A stretch of 64,000 nt of DNA from Larus michahellis (lineage: Eukaryota; Chordata; Aves; Charadriiformes; Laridae): the NCBI RefSeq assembly GCF_964199755.1, contig NC_133896.1:98332200-98396199 (forward strand), written 5' to 3'. Below, piece after piece: positions 25,545-37,560 of the stretch (the stretch's first letter is position 1; the number at the start of each line of letters is the position of its first letter). The translations under genes were made by a program, and so were the position numbers. A model generated the notes under the pieces. The model had not been told where the DNA came from. It worked only from the letters and a program-made list of their open reading frames with translations, and searched no databases.

Positions 25545-26006
25545 AAGAGTGAGTCCAGAGAGGGCCATGAAGCTGATGAGAGGGCTGGAGCACCTCTGCT
25601 ATGAGGACAGGCTGAGAGAGCTGGGGGTGTTCAGCCTGGAGAGGAGAAGGCTCCGGGGAGACCTTATAACGGCCTTCCAGTACCTGAAGGGGGCCTACAG
25701 GAAGGATGGGGAGGGGCTCTTTATCAGGGAGTGTAGTGATAGGATGAGGGGTAATGCCTTCAAACTAGAAAAGGGTAGATTTAGATAAGATATTAGTATG
25801 AAATTCTTTACTGTGAGGGTGGTGAGGCACTGGAACAGGTTGCCCAGGGACGCTGTGGATGCCCCATCCCTGGAAGTGTTCAAGGCCAGGCTGGATGGGG
25901 CTTTGAGCAGCCTGGTCTAGTGGGAGGTGCCCCTGCCCAGGGCAGGGGGTTGGAACTAGGTGATCTTTAAGGTCCCTTCCAACCCAAACCATTCTATGAT
26001 TCTGTG
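25545..26006 (+). mobile_element. CR1 LINE, 5'-truncated 3' end
   Basis: The typical CR1 words gagagggccatgaagctgat, ctccggggagaccttata and ttccagtacctgaaggg come first, then gcactggaacaggttgccc, aaggtcccttccaaccc and the end attctatgattctg. The frame encodes the ORF2 C-terminus ([18 protein letters not shown]) but is stopped near 25786. About 460 bp remain. Confidence 0.93.
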
Positions 26007-28692
26007 ACTGAGTTTGAATTGGTGTATTGGAAGGAAAATGACCAGCTCCCACAATAAGTTGTTATAATGGATGTGACAGGAGGTATGCACACACTAATAA
26101 GGAAAACCTATAAACAACCTATATTGACAACATTCACTATTTACTTAACATGGCTGCATCTCTGGTGGCCTTCATGCCCACCAAACAGGTATATCCGCTC
26201 AACCCTCTCAAGGGCAAGGCATGGCAATTATCCTGTGTTTCAGTGAAGCCAGAGATGGTTTGATCCTGTTCTTACAGGACATTCAGGACAAAATTACTAT
26301 GCTTTTGGTTCCCATCATATTCCCTGGGTATTAAGGTCAGTCTTCAACCTTAAGTATTTGTTCACAAATCATCGCCAAAACCTTCAAGTTTGAAAAAAAA
26401 TCAACAAACTACCATTAGCAAATGAGAAATTGTTTAAATTTTCACCCAGTACCTATGACAGGTTGACAACTGTTAAGCTTTGCTGCTATAGTAACACTAC
26501 TAAGGAGATTTTTATATTTCTACTGACAGAGAAATGCAGTGTGTCGTACTACTAGACCTAAGAAAACTGTTTTAGAAAGAAAAGATAAAGTGGAGCAAAT
26601 GGCAGATATCAAACATATTCTTAATTGAGCATTTTATGTTAGAAACTAAAGAACCTCTGTCAAAACCACCATCTACTGCTAAGTGATGTACCTCCATGAA
26701 GGTCACCACACTGAGCAAATTTATCCCTGCTCAAGATCTGATCAATGTGAGTATGTACATATCTGCTTCCACCATTAACACATCATCCCATACAGTTTTC
26801 CCTGTACTGTATCTCATTTTGATATGTCTCTGTATTTCCATGTCAGTCACTTAGAAACTCATTATGTGAGAAGAAAAAGAAATTATGCACCTTTAAGAAC
26901 AGCAGCGGTGTCATGGAGATGGCAGCCCTCTCTTTTTCCACACCTCAGATATGTTCCCATCACATCACAATGAGCTTTTAGCCTGGCCCTGCACTCAGGG
27001 AACAGCTTTGTCTCCCCAATGCCCTGATACTTTCCTTGTTATGATAATCCAAAAAAAACCCCAGCTGATCCTGATATGGAAACTCTTCACCAGCAATGTA
27101 ATTGAAGCCATCCTAATGCCCATCACAGAGGAATTAGGAAACTATTAGAAGTAGGAACTTTGTGGATAAAATGGATGAAAATTATTAGGCAACGGGTGAG
27201 AAGAAGGGTCCTCCATTACATGTCCCTGAGGCAGTTTTCCCCCAGCCACCTCCACTCTTGGCAGGTAACTCAGCAGAACAGTGTTCTGGCACCGCTCAAA
27301 TCTGCTGCGACTTGTACCAGCATTTGCTGTAAGCACGAGAAGAAATTTCATACTAGAAACAGTTATTAAGGCCTCTTACTGATGTAGATCACATGCAAAA
27401 TAGCCAGAGAAATTTCAGTAGGGTGTTTATGTGCATTTGAACAGCTGTTCTAAAGCAACAGCTCTTTCATCCGCACAGTTATTTCTCGTGTCTTGAAGTG
27501 ATGAAGATTTGAGAACAAAATATTCTTGCACAGAAGAACACTGCTACTTGGTAATTAAGCACATTGTAATTCGCAGCACCAGAGGAATGCCAGCAAGGCA
27601 GGACTGTCCTCTGATTAGGATAACATTAAAGCATTCAGAAAACAAACCGGGTTTTGCCATGGTTTCCTTGTTAGTCTCTTCAAGGCACTTTTCCCTGTCT
27701 ATAAAACAGGAAGAACAGTGCTCCCTTGTGAAACAGAGGAACCGATCTCATTTATAGTGTCCAGACTCTGCTGTGTATGTTATTAAACATTACATGCTAC
27801 TAATAAAATTGAGTTTATTGTGGTGACAGGTGCAATCAATGAACAGGGTCATGACATTTCCAAGAATGCTGTGGAAAAGATAAATAAAAGCAAAAACTAT
27901 AACAGACTGGAGATGTCTGAGGAAAGCATGCTTTGCACATACGGTTGAATACGCCTGGACCATTTGTGATAAATGGGCTGTGGATTCTGGAAAAAGCAGT
28001 TGGGTAAATGTGACTGGACAGATGGAGGAAAGAGCATCCTCTCAGATTGCAGAACAGAAAGTGCCACCATGAACATTTTGGTGGCCCCCACAAAACTAAC
28101 CCTTCTACATCAAGTCTAGAGCCAAAAAGAAAAAAAAGGGTATAAAATCTGATCTTCTGCTACTCAGCTTTACAAAGATGGAAGTAGAAAATTGCTGAAA
28201 AAATTACTCTAAAGAATAGTATTTGAAACACATTAGCAAAAAAGCTAACAAAAAGTGCCTGTAGCCAGAGCTCCACATAACATGCTGAAAACTTCAAAGG
28301 GTCACTTCAGTGAACTAGAAAAGCATGCAAAAAGCAGCCAAAAGGCTTAATAAACTGAAGCACCTTGAGCCATTTGGAGGATTAGCCATTGGTTTATGTT
28401 TTCTCTGGAGTTCACAACCTTGCCTGCAGGAAGGAATAATTGAAAAGTTATTCTACTGGTTATGAGCTGGTGAGGTGTGAAATGCACCACATGCAGCTGC
28501 CTACTCGGTTCCAGTTTTCATCGAGGCATATACCACCTAGGTAGTCAGTGCCTTCAGTTGTACTCCTAGTGTACTATACAACCCTCTTTTCTAAAGGAAC
28601 TAAAATGCCATCGACATAACACTGTGGCCAGAAAAGTCCTCAGTTACCTTGTTGGATTATGTTTCTCTTCAGATACATGAATGTGTAGACAT
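26007..28692. other. Intergenic sequence, no gene seen
   Basis: AT-rich sequence. No exon, LINE or LTR motif recognised. Confidence 0.5.
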
Positions 28693-28732
28693 GGTGCTTA
28701 GGGTCTTTTCCAACCTAACTGATTCTATGAAA
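28693..28732 (+). mobile_element. CR1 LINE, short 3' tail
   Basis: The words gacatggtgcttagggtc and ttttccaacctaactgattc followed by tatga match the end of a CR1 subfamily different from the neighbouring copy at 28770. Only about 40 bp are recognisable, and the part between the two words looks shortened. Confidence 0.6.
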
Positions 28733-28769
28733 TTGTACAAACACCTCTGCAAAACCAACAAGGGCATCA

Positions 28770-29343
28770 CCAGCAGAGATAAAGAAGCCACTATCCTCTA
28801 CTACCCTCTACTCAGTGCTTGTCAGGCCACACCTGGAATACTGTGTTCGGTTTTGGTCCTGGCTATACAAAAAAGATGTGGACAAGCTGGAGACGGTCCA
28901 GAGAAGGGCCACCAAGATGATCAAAGGACTGGGAAGCCTGACACATGAGGAAAGGCTGAGAGAACTAGGTTTTTTCATCCTTGAGAAAAGAAGGTTTAGG
29001 GGAGACCTTATCACCATGTTCCAGTATTTAAAAGGTGGCTACAAAGAAGATGGAGACTCCCTTTTTACAAGGAGTCACATGGAAAAGACGAGGGGTGATG
29101 GGTACCAGTTACTCCTGGGGAGATTCCAAGTGGAGACAAGAGGAAAATTTTTCATAATGAGAATAATCAGCCATTGGAATAATCTTCCCAGAGAAGTGGT
29201 GGATTCCCCAATATTGGACACTTTTAAGTTTTGGCTGGGCAGGGTGCTGGGCCACTTTGTCTAGACCGTGCTTTTGCCAAGAAAGGTTGGACCAGATGAT
29301 CCTTGAGGTCCCTTCCAACCTGGTATTCTATGATTCTATCATA
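28770..29343 (+). mobile_element. CR1 LINE, 5'-truncated, 149-codon ORF2 remnant
   Basis: The frame 28815-29264 (149 codons) is still open and encodes the ORF2 C-terminus after the reverse-transcriptase core: [57 protein letters not shown]. It is followed by aggtcccttccaacctgg and the tail attctatgattctatc. The copy starts near aaagaagccactatcc, so it lacks the endonuclease and reverse-transcriptase domains. Confidence 0.93.
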
Positions 29344-32300
29344 ACGTAGCAAAATTTTCAGTTAAGAACAAACTAAAACACTTTAAAATGAGACCTTGAT
29401 TCTTTAAATAATGGAAATCTGGGAAAAGATAGCTTAACATATGGCGTTGCTTCTCTGAGTAGACCACGTTGCTCTCTCCTGACTGGATCAGAAGTGGTTA
29501 AAACTGTACCATCAACAGAATCTGCGACCCACTGTGTGGAGTGTGCAGAGTTCATGGAAGTTGAAAATATGTCTGGCATTTGAATAGGACTAAGGAACAG
29601 CAAAGACATCTAATATCTGTTACAAATTCATGTCACCAGATGCCAAATACATGGTGGTCCTGGACAGGGATAGGATGTGGCTCTTTCCCCACTCATATTG
29701 TAGTGAATTGCCATTTACGTAACTTAGCACCACGTCCCATGGCTAAGATCTTTATTTATTGCTCTAATTTCCACTAAAAGTAATCCTGCCTGACCTCTTC
29801 AAAGGCTAGATTAAGTAAAGGAATTGCACAGCAGGACCACGTATTGTTAAGGCAGTCACTCTGGACAATTGGTAAGCAATGCCTTATTAAAACAAAGGTG
29901 TGAGTGTGGGGCTTCTTATCACACTGGGATAAGTTTCCTCTTCCTGGTTTGGGATTTGGTCCTAAGGAAGGAGCAGTCCCAGACTGTGCTCATGCACTGT
30001 CTATGTTTACAAAAAAAACAGAGGGGAGGTTGACCTTGCCTGCACAGAGGACCAAAGGGCAGACTCCTGAAGTCCCCTGGCATACTTACAATCTGCATGC
30101 CCGTTGTTTACAGCTTTCTTTTCAAATTTAGAAACAGAGCCTTTTCTCATCTCACTTGTTCCTGGCTGCAGAAAGGTCTCCAGCTATTTACGTATGTTGC
30201 AGGGGTGCCAAAAGACACAACGTGGCTGGCAGCTTCCAGGGAGCTTGGCTCCCCTAACACTGCAACTATCCAGAGTTTTTTGGAAGCTGCTTTATTCCAG
30301 CAAAGCCTTTTTCTGAGGACACTTTGATCTGAGAACTTCTACGTATATACGCTTCCTGGCTCAATACTCTTTTTTAAACTTGATGATTAGAAAAAGGGTG
30401 CAGAAGGGCTTCACTTCCTTGAGAGCCTGTTAGCAGCTCATTTATTTATTATCCATGCATGAGCTGGCTGAGATAAAATACAAATTTTTTAACCTATCAC
30501 ACAAAATCTGAGATGCACTGCAGTTTGGTAAATGGTGTAGTTATGAAGTCTTTTTTATGTATCCTGCACGTTTAGATCTACTGAAGCAATGATGTATGCA
30601 GAGAGCAGGAACCATTTGCTCATTCTGTCAGGCACAAGAGTGGTTTAAAGTTTCAATTCACATTGGTTTTGTTTGCTTCTCCAACAAACACAGAAACTTT
30701 GGCCTTCTTCAAAAATGAAAATTATGAAGAAAATTTGTAGTAAGATTAAAAATGTTTTTTTTTTTTCAATTAACAGCCCCCGACTGAATTATTTTTCACT
30801 TCCCTCTCTCCTTTCTTTTTCTTTTCAATTTGGGAAAAGGAAAGAAACCAGACAAAAAAAATATGACAGAACTAAACTGTGACCTCTTTGCGTCACTTCC
30901 CTGTGTGTGTTTTACAATATAAGTCTACAAATAAAGGAGAAACTAAAAAGGCTGAGGAAAACATCATTTGGCTTTCCATTCTTCCCCATGGTACTTTTTG
31001 GATTTCCTATGAACTCTCCCATGGTTAGAACTCAGTCATGGTGAAACATTTTTGTCCCTTACTGTTTCTAGGTAACCCAAATTAAAAGCCATGCAGAGTG
31101 ACAATGAAACGTTGCCAACACATCAGTCATGCACCGTACAATAAAACTAAGTTATTTTTTTGAGTGTTTATGTTTTGTTGCCTTTGAATGTCACAGTATT
31201 TCTCAGTTCAAAGGAGCTGGGAAGGGTTACTTTGATTACTTTTTTGCTACCTTCCAATACCATCCTCTTTTACAGTTTCCAGTGTCATCATATTGCATCT
31301 TTCATATGCCCTTCTCACTCAGATCCCCTTCCTATATCACCGCTGGCTTACCCTTCAAGCAGAATGTTTCCCGCAGCTTCTCACCAACTATCCCAAGATT
31401 GTCTCTCATCACCTCCTTTTGGAGCAGACCCCCCTCAGCTTTGGACAACCTCCTAGCTGCCGTTGCTCCCCAAGATCCCCCACGTGCTGCTTCTTGCTAC
31501 TGATGTAGTCTGATGTGAAGGTGAATCTCAAACAAGAGAAGGAGACAAGTAATGCTTGGGCCTAGCAGCTGCTTCAGCCAGTCACCAGGGATGATATGCA
31601 AACCTCAATTGAGGACTGGAGGGGTATTTTAAGAACCACAGATGCGCAGTTGGAAAGCAGCCCGTTTAACCCATGGTGATACCAGCTGCGAGGGATAACA
31701 TACAGCAACATGTACACTTTAGCGACTGAGCGCTCAAAAGAATGTGGTATTTCTTAGCACAACCTTAAACACACTGACTGACACAGGCTGTTCAAGCCAT
31801 GACAGAGCTGGATCTCATATAGACAGTAAGTACTAGTGGGCTCTCTCTCAGCAGCAGAAAAGTACAGGATGTTAGAGAAAAATATCAGCATGGATGGAAA
31901 ACAGGCAAATTCAGTATGGAACTGGAAAGCACAGAGGTGGATCATGGGGGAGGGAAAAGCTACTGGCAAGGGAGGAAACAATGAAGTTGAGAGAAAAGAC
32001 AACCGGGGGCTAGAAATCACAGTGAGGAAAACCCGTGCACATACCCCCAGTGGAGACAGCCCTCTGCTGAGCTTCCGGGCATGAAAGCTTGGGCAGAGCC
32101 TCAAGAAACCCTCAGCACGCTGACGGCTCTGGCTGAAAATATGAGTCATCAGCCCCCAGGATGACTCACGGCCACACTCCTCCACCCTGAGCGGCAAATG
32201 AAAATATAGATAAAGAGGAAGGTCGGGCTGAGGACAGTACTACAAGCCAGGGAATTTCTCAGCCTCTCGCTATGTCAACACTCGTGTCATGAATCTTTTC

Positions 32301-35300
32301 ACATTCAGCAGTTGGTGGCTGAGGAGGAGACGGCAGTGACCATCTGGGGAAGGAGAGAGGGGTGCCATCCTCCCTCATGTTGCCTGCCAGGGAGGGAGAC
32401 GTTTTGGCAACAGACGTAAGTACCTGAGAGACAGAAAAATGGCAACTGGTACTAAGTAGCTAGTTAGCAGGTGAACTACGAAAATGAAGGGGAAAATCAC
32501 AAAGGGTTTTGCAACTCTTGGCTAATTGTGCTATGGCTGTTGAGGATGGCACTACTGAATAGCTTGCCAGGCTGTAATCCTGGCCTCATGAGAGCCACTG
32601 GGAATTTGGCTACGGACCTGAGCAGAGCTGGTTTTCACCATGGCTTTAGTGCCACGTGATACAGAGAAATGGCAAAAGCTTGAGGCCAGGACGAAGGCTG
32701 AGCTGCATTACTGTCTAGCTGGATGCACCGTGGCCAGATCTCCCTAAGCACCTCTGCTCCATGCCGTGGGAAGCTCCCAGCTGGCCACGGGCAGGTGGCA
32801 CTGCTCGGAAGGTTCCCCACTGCCGGAAGGTGCCCCAGGCTGTGCCTGAGACCTGCAGCTGAGGCAAGGCAATGCGCTGACAGGGCTATACAGGGAGCTG
32901 CGCATTTAGACATCACCTTGGCATTTGCCACACAGCCAGGCCATAGGAAACTACCTGCAGTCACTCTGCTGCTGGACTCTGCTACAGAAGCAGCTATATT
33001 GCACTTAAGTTCCATCACCTTTCTTTAAGTGCAGATTGACTGGGAGAGTTGGGGTAAGATTGCTTGTGAGATACTAATGCTTGCTGGAGCGGCACATGCT
33101 CCCACCTCATACCACACTGCTATCACTTCTCACCTCCCGATTAGTTCAATGCCACATCCTCCCTTGTTTCTCTGTTATAATTGTTCAGACTACATGTTAC
33201 TGGAGCTGTGACTCTAGCTCTTGGGCACTGTTTGCCCTGCAAGGCCTCCATTTCCTTTGGCTCTTGGATCTACCAGTGAGATAATATTAAATCATTCACA
33301 CGCTGTCTTGTCACATAGCACAGAGCTGGCTTTCTTTGTACTGAGTCTTTTCCTGGAGTCTTCAGGACACCAGTTGGATCATTTCTATTCTGTTCCCATG
33401 ACAAAGTGAGTTGGGTCATTTAGTAGCACATAAAAAAATTATTAACACAAATCTGAGCAGCAACATTTCAGCTTTTTTTCCCAGACCAGTGAAATTCAGC
33501 ATTAACTCTAAGCGCAGTGAAGCATTCACTTCATTTAAGTACTTCATCTTCTCTAATTACCTTCAGCATGGAATCCTCTTCCCATTCCATTCCTTTCTAG
33601 CAGCTTTTGGCCTCCAGCTAAAATAATGCCCTTTCAATCCCCTTTTTCATCAAAGCATTGCCCTGAACATGGGGCCAAAGGATGTCAAGATAGATATACT
33701 TTTGCAGATGCACTTGATGCTTGTGTAAATGAATGAATGCTCAAGTCAGAGTGTGCTTTATGGGTAACAGACAAGTTAAATCAGAACTTGAGCAGCACAG
33801 GATTGTCTTTGTGCCTGTCACTCATGGCCACAGTGTGCAGCAAACACCTCCCACCCAGGACGGTTTGGGTTTTGTGATTCCATAGACAGCAGTGGTTACT
33901 GACTGACTGTTTGTCCTCAGCCGTGAGCTCTGCTTTGCTGCACAAACACAACACTGCACAGACTCAGCCGTGCTCTTCAGAGATGCTTCCCTCTTCTCAT
34001 TCCTACACAGATTGAGTTTTTACTACCTGCCAGCTCCATGCTGCTGGCGCCCAGCTGAAAGGAGTGGTCAAAAGCCATCAATGGCAACTCATTACATGCA
34101 TGGAAACTCAGCCAGGAGACTGAGGTAAAAGGAACAGAGGGTTCATTCCAGTCTGGGATACTGTCACAAGGCTAGAAACATTTTCCCCTTTCCAAGGACC
34201 AGGCTGTGTGTGAGAAGCAATGAATAGGTGAATGCTGTCCTGAATGCTTTTAATATGCTCCTGCATCTCACAGAAAATTTAGGAAAATTTGAGATGTTTT
34301 GAAGGCTCTGCTCTTTTTTCTCTTCTCTTGCTGCTTTGTTTTCAGTCCTTTTCTGAGGTCATGCTCCTTGGCTTACAACAGTATCATTTGCTTGATAGCA
34401 ACTAAGCTAATCTGCACACAAAAATTAGAAATCAAGGATAGAAAAGGCAAATGGCCCATCTAGACCAGTAGCTGGCAATTTGCATCATAGAATGGTTCTC
34501 CGTGTAATGCTCTGTCTCAGTAAACTACCTTAATGCCACACTTCATAATAAGGCATAATGGCAATCTTTCCCTGTGCCATAGTAACCCCACTTTTCCAAT
34601 GTTCTCTAACAAAGGGGTAAAAGAAGGAAAAAAAGGAAGTATTTATGCCTTGTGGCAACAGTCCTGAAGCTTGATAGGGTATTTCAGAATCTGCAATTTG
34701 AAGAGATCTGCTTGTTTAGCCCAGCCAAGCAAAGGCTGGCACAAAATATGATTATCTCAGGTATATTTATAGAGGAGATACATCGGGGAGGAAGAAGAGC
34801 TAATGAAGAACAAAAGGCACAAGAACAAATGGGAATAAATGAGCCAGAATAAAATTAGGCTGGAAATTAGAAAATTGTTCTACCTGTGCTGTTCTGGAAG
34901 AGCCTCCCAGGAGAAGTACAGAGGGCAAAAAAAACATAGCTATTTTTAGAAAATAACAAGATCCATTTAGTAAAGTTTTACCATTGTATGACCTGATGGC
35001 TATGATAGCAGGGGATCATTTCAGGAATCTTCTAGGCCTATATAATTCTCTTTCCAGGGCATTTACATTTCTTCTGAAAACAGGCTTCCACAAGGCTCTT
35101 CAAATACCCTGACGGAGGCTTGTCACTGTAATGTACCAGCCTTTTTGATCAAATTTTAATCCCATCTTGTTTAAAGTGCAGACTCTGCAGACTTGAATGA
35201 AAAAAACAACGATTTGCTCAACCAAATCGATCTGATATTTGTCCAAAAGATGCTTTCTGATTCACGCAGGAATTAAATTGCATCGTTTGCAGTACCCAAG

Positions 35301-35609
35301 AGGCAGTCTGAAGTGATCATTGAATATGCTTTTATATTAACTCTGTTAACCTCCGCCAGTAGCACAAAAAGGGCTCAATTCCAGCACACCTTACAATTTG
35401 TATTAGAGTTTGCTTTTAGACGTGGTAAGTGCCAGTCTGTGAGGCCTCTAGCGGTGCCCACTGTTCTTGGGGATCCGTGCAGAGCCGCGCAGAGGGAGTG
35501 CACACTGCCATCAGGGTGCCTGTCCACCCCACTCATCCATCCGGATAGGTGCCACGTGAGTAGAAGTCACAACACATTTCCACCCCTACTGCCATACCTG
35601 TGGCCTGCA
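29344..35609. other. Intergenic sequence, no gene seen
   Basis: About 6.3 kb without a recognised gene. Two weak hints only: aaatggcccatctagaccag at about 34449, reminiscent of an old amniote CR1, and tcatagaatggtt at 34485, a 13-bp CR1-tail-like word. Neither extends. A T-run lies near 30750-30765. Confidence 0.5.
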
Positions 35610-37505
35610 TCATAGAATCATAGAATCATAGAATTGCTGAGGTTGGAAGGGACCTTTAAGATCATCGAGTCCAACCTTTAACCTACCCTGACAAAAGCCA
35701 CTTCTAAACCATGTCCCTAAGTGCCCCGTCTACCCTTTTTTTAAACACCTCCAGGGATGGTGAATCCACCACCTCCCTGGGCAGCCTATTCCAATGTTTA
35801 ATAACCCTTTCAGTGAAAAAATGTTTCCTAATATCCAATCTAAACCTCCCCTGATGTAACTTGAACCCGTTTCCTCTCGTCCTATCACTTGTCACCAGGG
35901 AGAAGAGGTCAGCCCCCATCTCTCTACAACCTCCTTTCAGGTGGAGGGTGATGAGGTCTCCCCTCAGCCTCCTCTTCTCCAAGCTAAACATGCCCAGCTC
36001 CCTCAGTCGTTCTTCGTAAGGTTTGTCCTCCAGACCCCTCACCAGCTTTGTAGCCCTCCTCTGGACACGCTCCAACACCTCAATGTCCCTCTTGTAGCGA
36101 GGAGCCCAAAACTGAACGCAGTACTCGAGGTGGGGCCTCACCAGTGCCGAGTACAGGGGGATGATCACTTCCCTAGTCCGGCTCACCACACTGTTCCTGA
36201 TACAGGCTAGGATGCTGTTGGCCTTCTTGGCCACCTGGGCACACTGCTGGCTCATATTCAGACGGCTGTCAACCAACACCCCCAGGTCCTTTTCTGCCAG
36301 GCTGCTTTCGAGCCACTCCGCCCCAATCCTGTAGCGCTGCATGGGGTTGTTGTGACCCAAGTGCAGGACCCGGCACTTGGCCTTGTTGAACCTCATACCA
36401 TTGGTCTCAGCCCATCGGTCCAGCCTGTCCAGATCCCTCTGCAGAGCCAACCTACCCTCAGGCAGATCAACACGCCCGGCCAGTTTAGTGTCATCTGCGA
36501 ACTTACTGAGGGTGCATTCGATCCCTTCATCCAGATCATTGATAAAGATATTAAAGAGAACCGGCCCCAGCACCGAGCCCTGGGGGACACCACTTGTGAC
36601 TGGACACCAACTGGATTTAACTCCATTTACCACCACTCTCTGGGCACGGCCATCCAGCCAGTTTTTTACCCAGCGAAGAGTACACCTGTCCAGGCCATGA
36701 GCAGCCAGTTTCTCCAGGAGAATGCTGTGGGAAACAGTGTCAAAAGCTTTGCAAAAATCCAAGTAGATAACATCCACAGCTTTTCCCTCATCCACTAAGT
36801 GGGTCACCTTAACATAGAAGGATATTAGGTTTGATAGGCATGACCTGCCCTTCACAAACCCATGCTGACTGGGCCTGATCACCCTGTTCTCCTGCATGTG
36901 CCCTGTAATGGCACTGAGGAGGATCTGTTCCATGACCTTCCCAGGCACCGAGGTCAGACTGACTGGCCTGTAGTTCCCCGGATCCTCCTTCCGGCCCTTC
37001 TTGTGGATGGGTGTCACATTTGCTAACCTCCAGTCAGCTGGGACCTCCCCGGTTGTCCAGGACTGCTCATAAATGATGCAAAGTGGCCTGGCGAGCACTT
37101 CCGCCAGCTCTTTCAATACCCTTGGGTGGATCCCATCCGGCCCCATAGATTTGTGCACCTCCAGGTGCTGAAGCAGGTCCCTCACCGTTTCCCTTTGGAT
37201 TACAGGGGCTTCATTCTGCTCCCCTTCCCTGTCTTCTAGCTCAGGGGTCTGGGTACTCAGGGAACAACTGGTCCTACTGCTGAAGGCCAAGGCAAAGACT
37301 GCATTAAGTACCTCAGCCTTTTCCTCATCCTTGGTCACTATGTTGCCGGCCCCATCTACTAGAGGACAGAGATAATCCTTAGTCCTCTTCTTATTGCTAA
37401 TATATTTGTAGAAACTTTTTTTGTTGTCCTTGACAACAGAAGCCAGGTTTAGTTCTAGCTGGGCTTTGGCCCTCCTGATTTTTTCCCTACATAGCTTCAC
37501 TATGC
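35610..37505 (-). mobile_element. CR1 LINE with uninterrupted reverse-transcriptase ORF
   Basis: The inverted CR1 tail (catagaatcatagaatcata) and gttggaagggacctttaag open the element at its 3' end. The reverse-strand frame 37500-35704 is open for 598 codons. It begins inside ORF2, after the endonuclease domain: residues about 1-60 linker; RT motifs NYRPVSL (176-182), YLDFCKAFD (246-254), [11 protein letters not shown] (303-313) and the catalytic FADD box (334-337); then the CR1 C-terminal part with [20 protein letters not shown] and [13 protein letters not shown]. At residues 518-522 TLHLK replaces the TLYNYL-type sequence seen in other copies, an in-frame 6-bp deletion. Upstream, beyond 37503, an in-frame TAG occurs in sequence that may still be diverged CR1, so the 5' edge is uncertain up to about 37560. 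It lacks ORF1 and the endonuclease, so it cannot be autonomous. The long open frame suggests a young insertion. Confidence 0.95.
35704..37500 (-). CDS. CR1 ORF2 fragment: reverse transcriptase and C-terminal domain
   Basis: The 598-codon frame encodes an RNA-dependent DNA polymerase of the CR1 clade of non-LTR retrotransposons, which copies element RNA at the target site. Palm motifs with both catalytic Asp pairs are present (Asp248 in YLDF; Asp336-Asp337 in FADD). The first codon of the open frame is GTG; in the full element the protein would start hundreds of residues earlier with an APE-type endonuclease, so the frame start is not a true start. There is no host function implied. It is a transposon-derived frame, most likely not translated from its own promoter, because the CR1 promoter lies in the missing 5' region. 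Confidence 0.9.
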   Translation of the reverse strand: MKLCREKIRRAKAQLELNLASVVKDNKKSFYKYISNKKRTKDYLCPLVDGAGNIVTKDEEKAEVLNAVFALAFSSRTSCSLSTQTPELEDREGEQNEAPVIQRETVRDLLQHLEVHKSMGPDGIHPRVLKELAEVLARPLCIIYEQSWTTGEVPADWRLANVTPIHKKGRKEDPGNYRPVSLTSVPGKVMEQILLSAITGHMQENRVIRPSQHGFVKGRSCLSNLISFYVKVTHLVDEGKAVDVIYLDFCKAFDTVSHSILLEKLAAHGLDRCTLRWVKNWLDGRAQRVVVNGVKSSWCPVTSGVPQGSVLGPVLFNIFINDLDEGIECTLSKFADDTKLAGRVDLPEGRLALQRDLDRLDRWAETNGMRFNKAKCRVLHLGHNNPMQRYRIGAEWLESSLAEKDLGVLVDSRLNMSQQCAQVAKKANSILACIRNSVVSRTREVIIPLYSALVRPHLEYCVQFWAPRYKRDIEVLERVQRRATKLVRGLEDKPYEERLRELGMFSLEKRRLRGDLITLHLKGGCREMGADLFSLVTSDRTRGNGFKLHQGRFRLDIRKHFFTERVIKHWNRLPREVVDSPSLEVFKKRVDGALRDMV

Positions 37506-37560
37506 TCTATACCTTCACCTGCTCTGATGCAAGTGCCAAAGGAGAATGCTCCCAAATTTC

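Noticed and set aside
25158..25568. 136-codon reverse-strand and 126-codon forward-strand frames
   Set aside because: They overlap on opposite strands in GC-rich DNA, which lacks stops by composition; no domain is recognised. The block is reported as a CpG-rich region instead.
34430..34510. Possible ancient CR1 hint (cccatctagaccag and tcatagaatggtt)
   Set aside because: The two words do not fit one element in order and orientation.
35941..36798. Forward-strand frames across the CR1 element
   Set aside because: They are shadows of the reverse-strand CR1 reverse-transcriptase frame.
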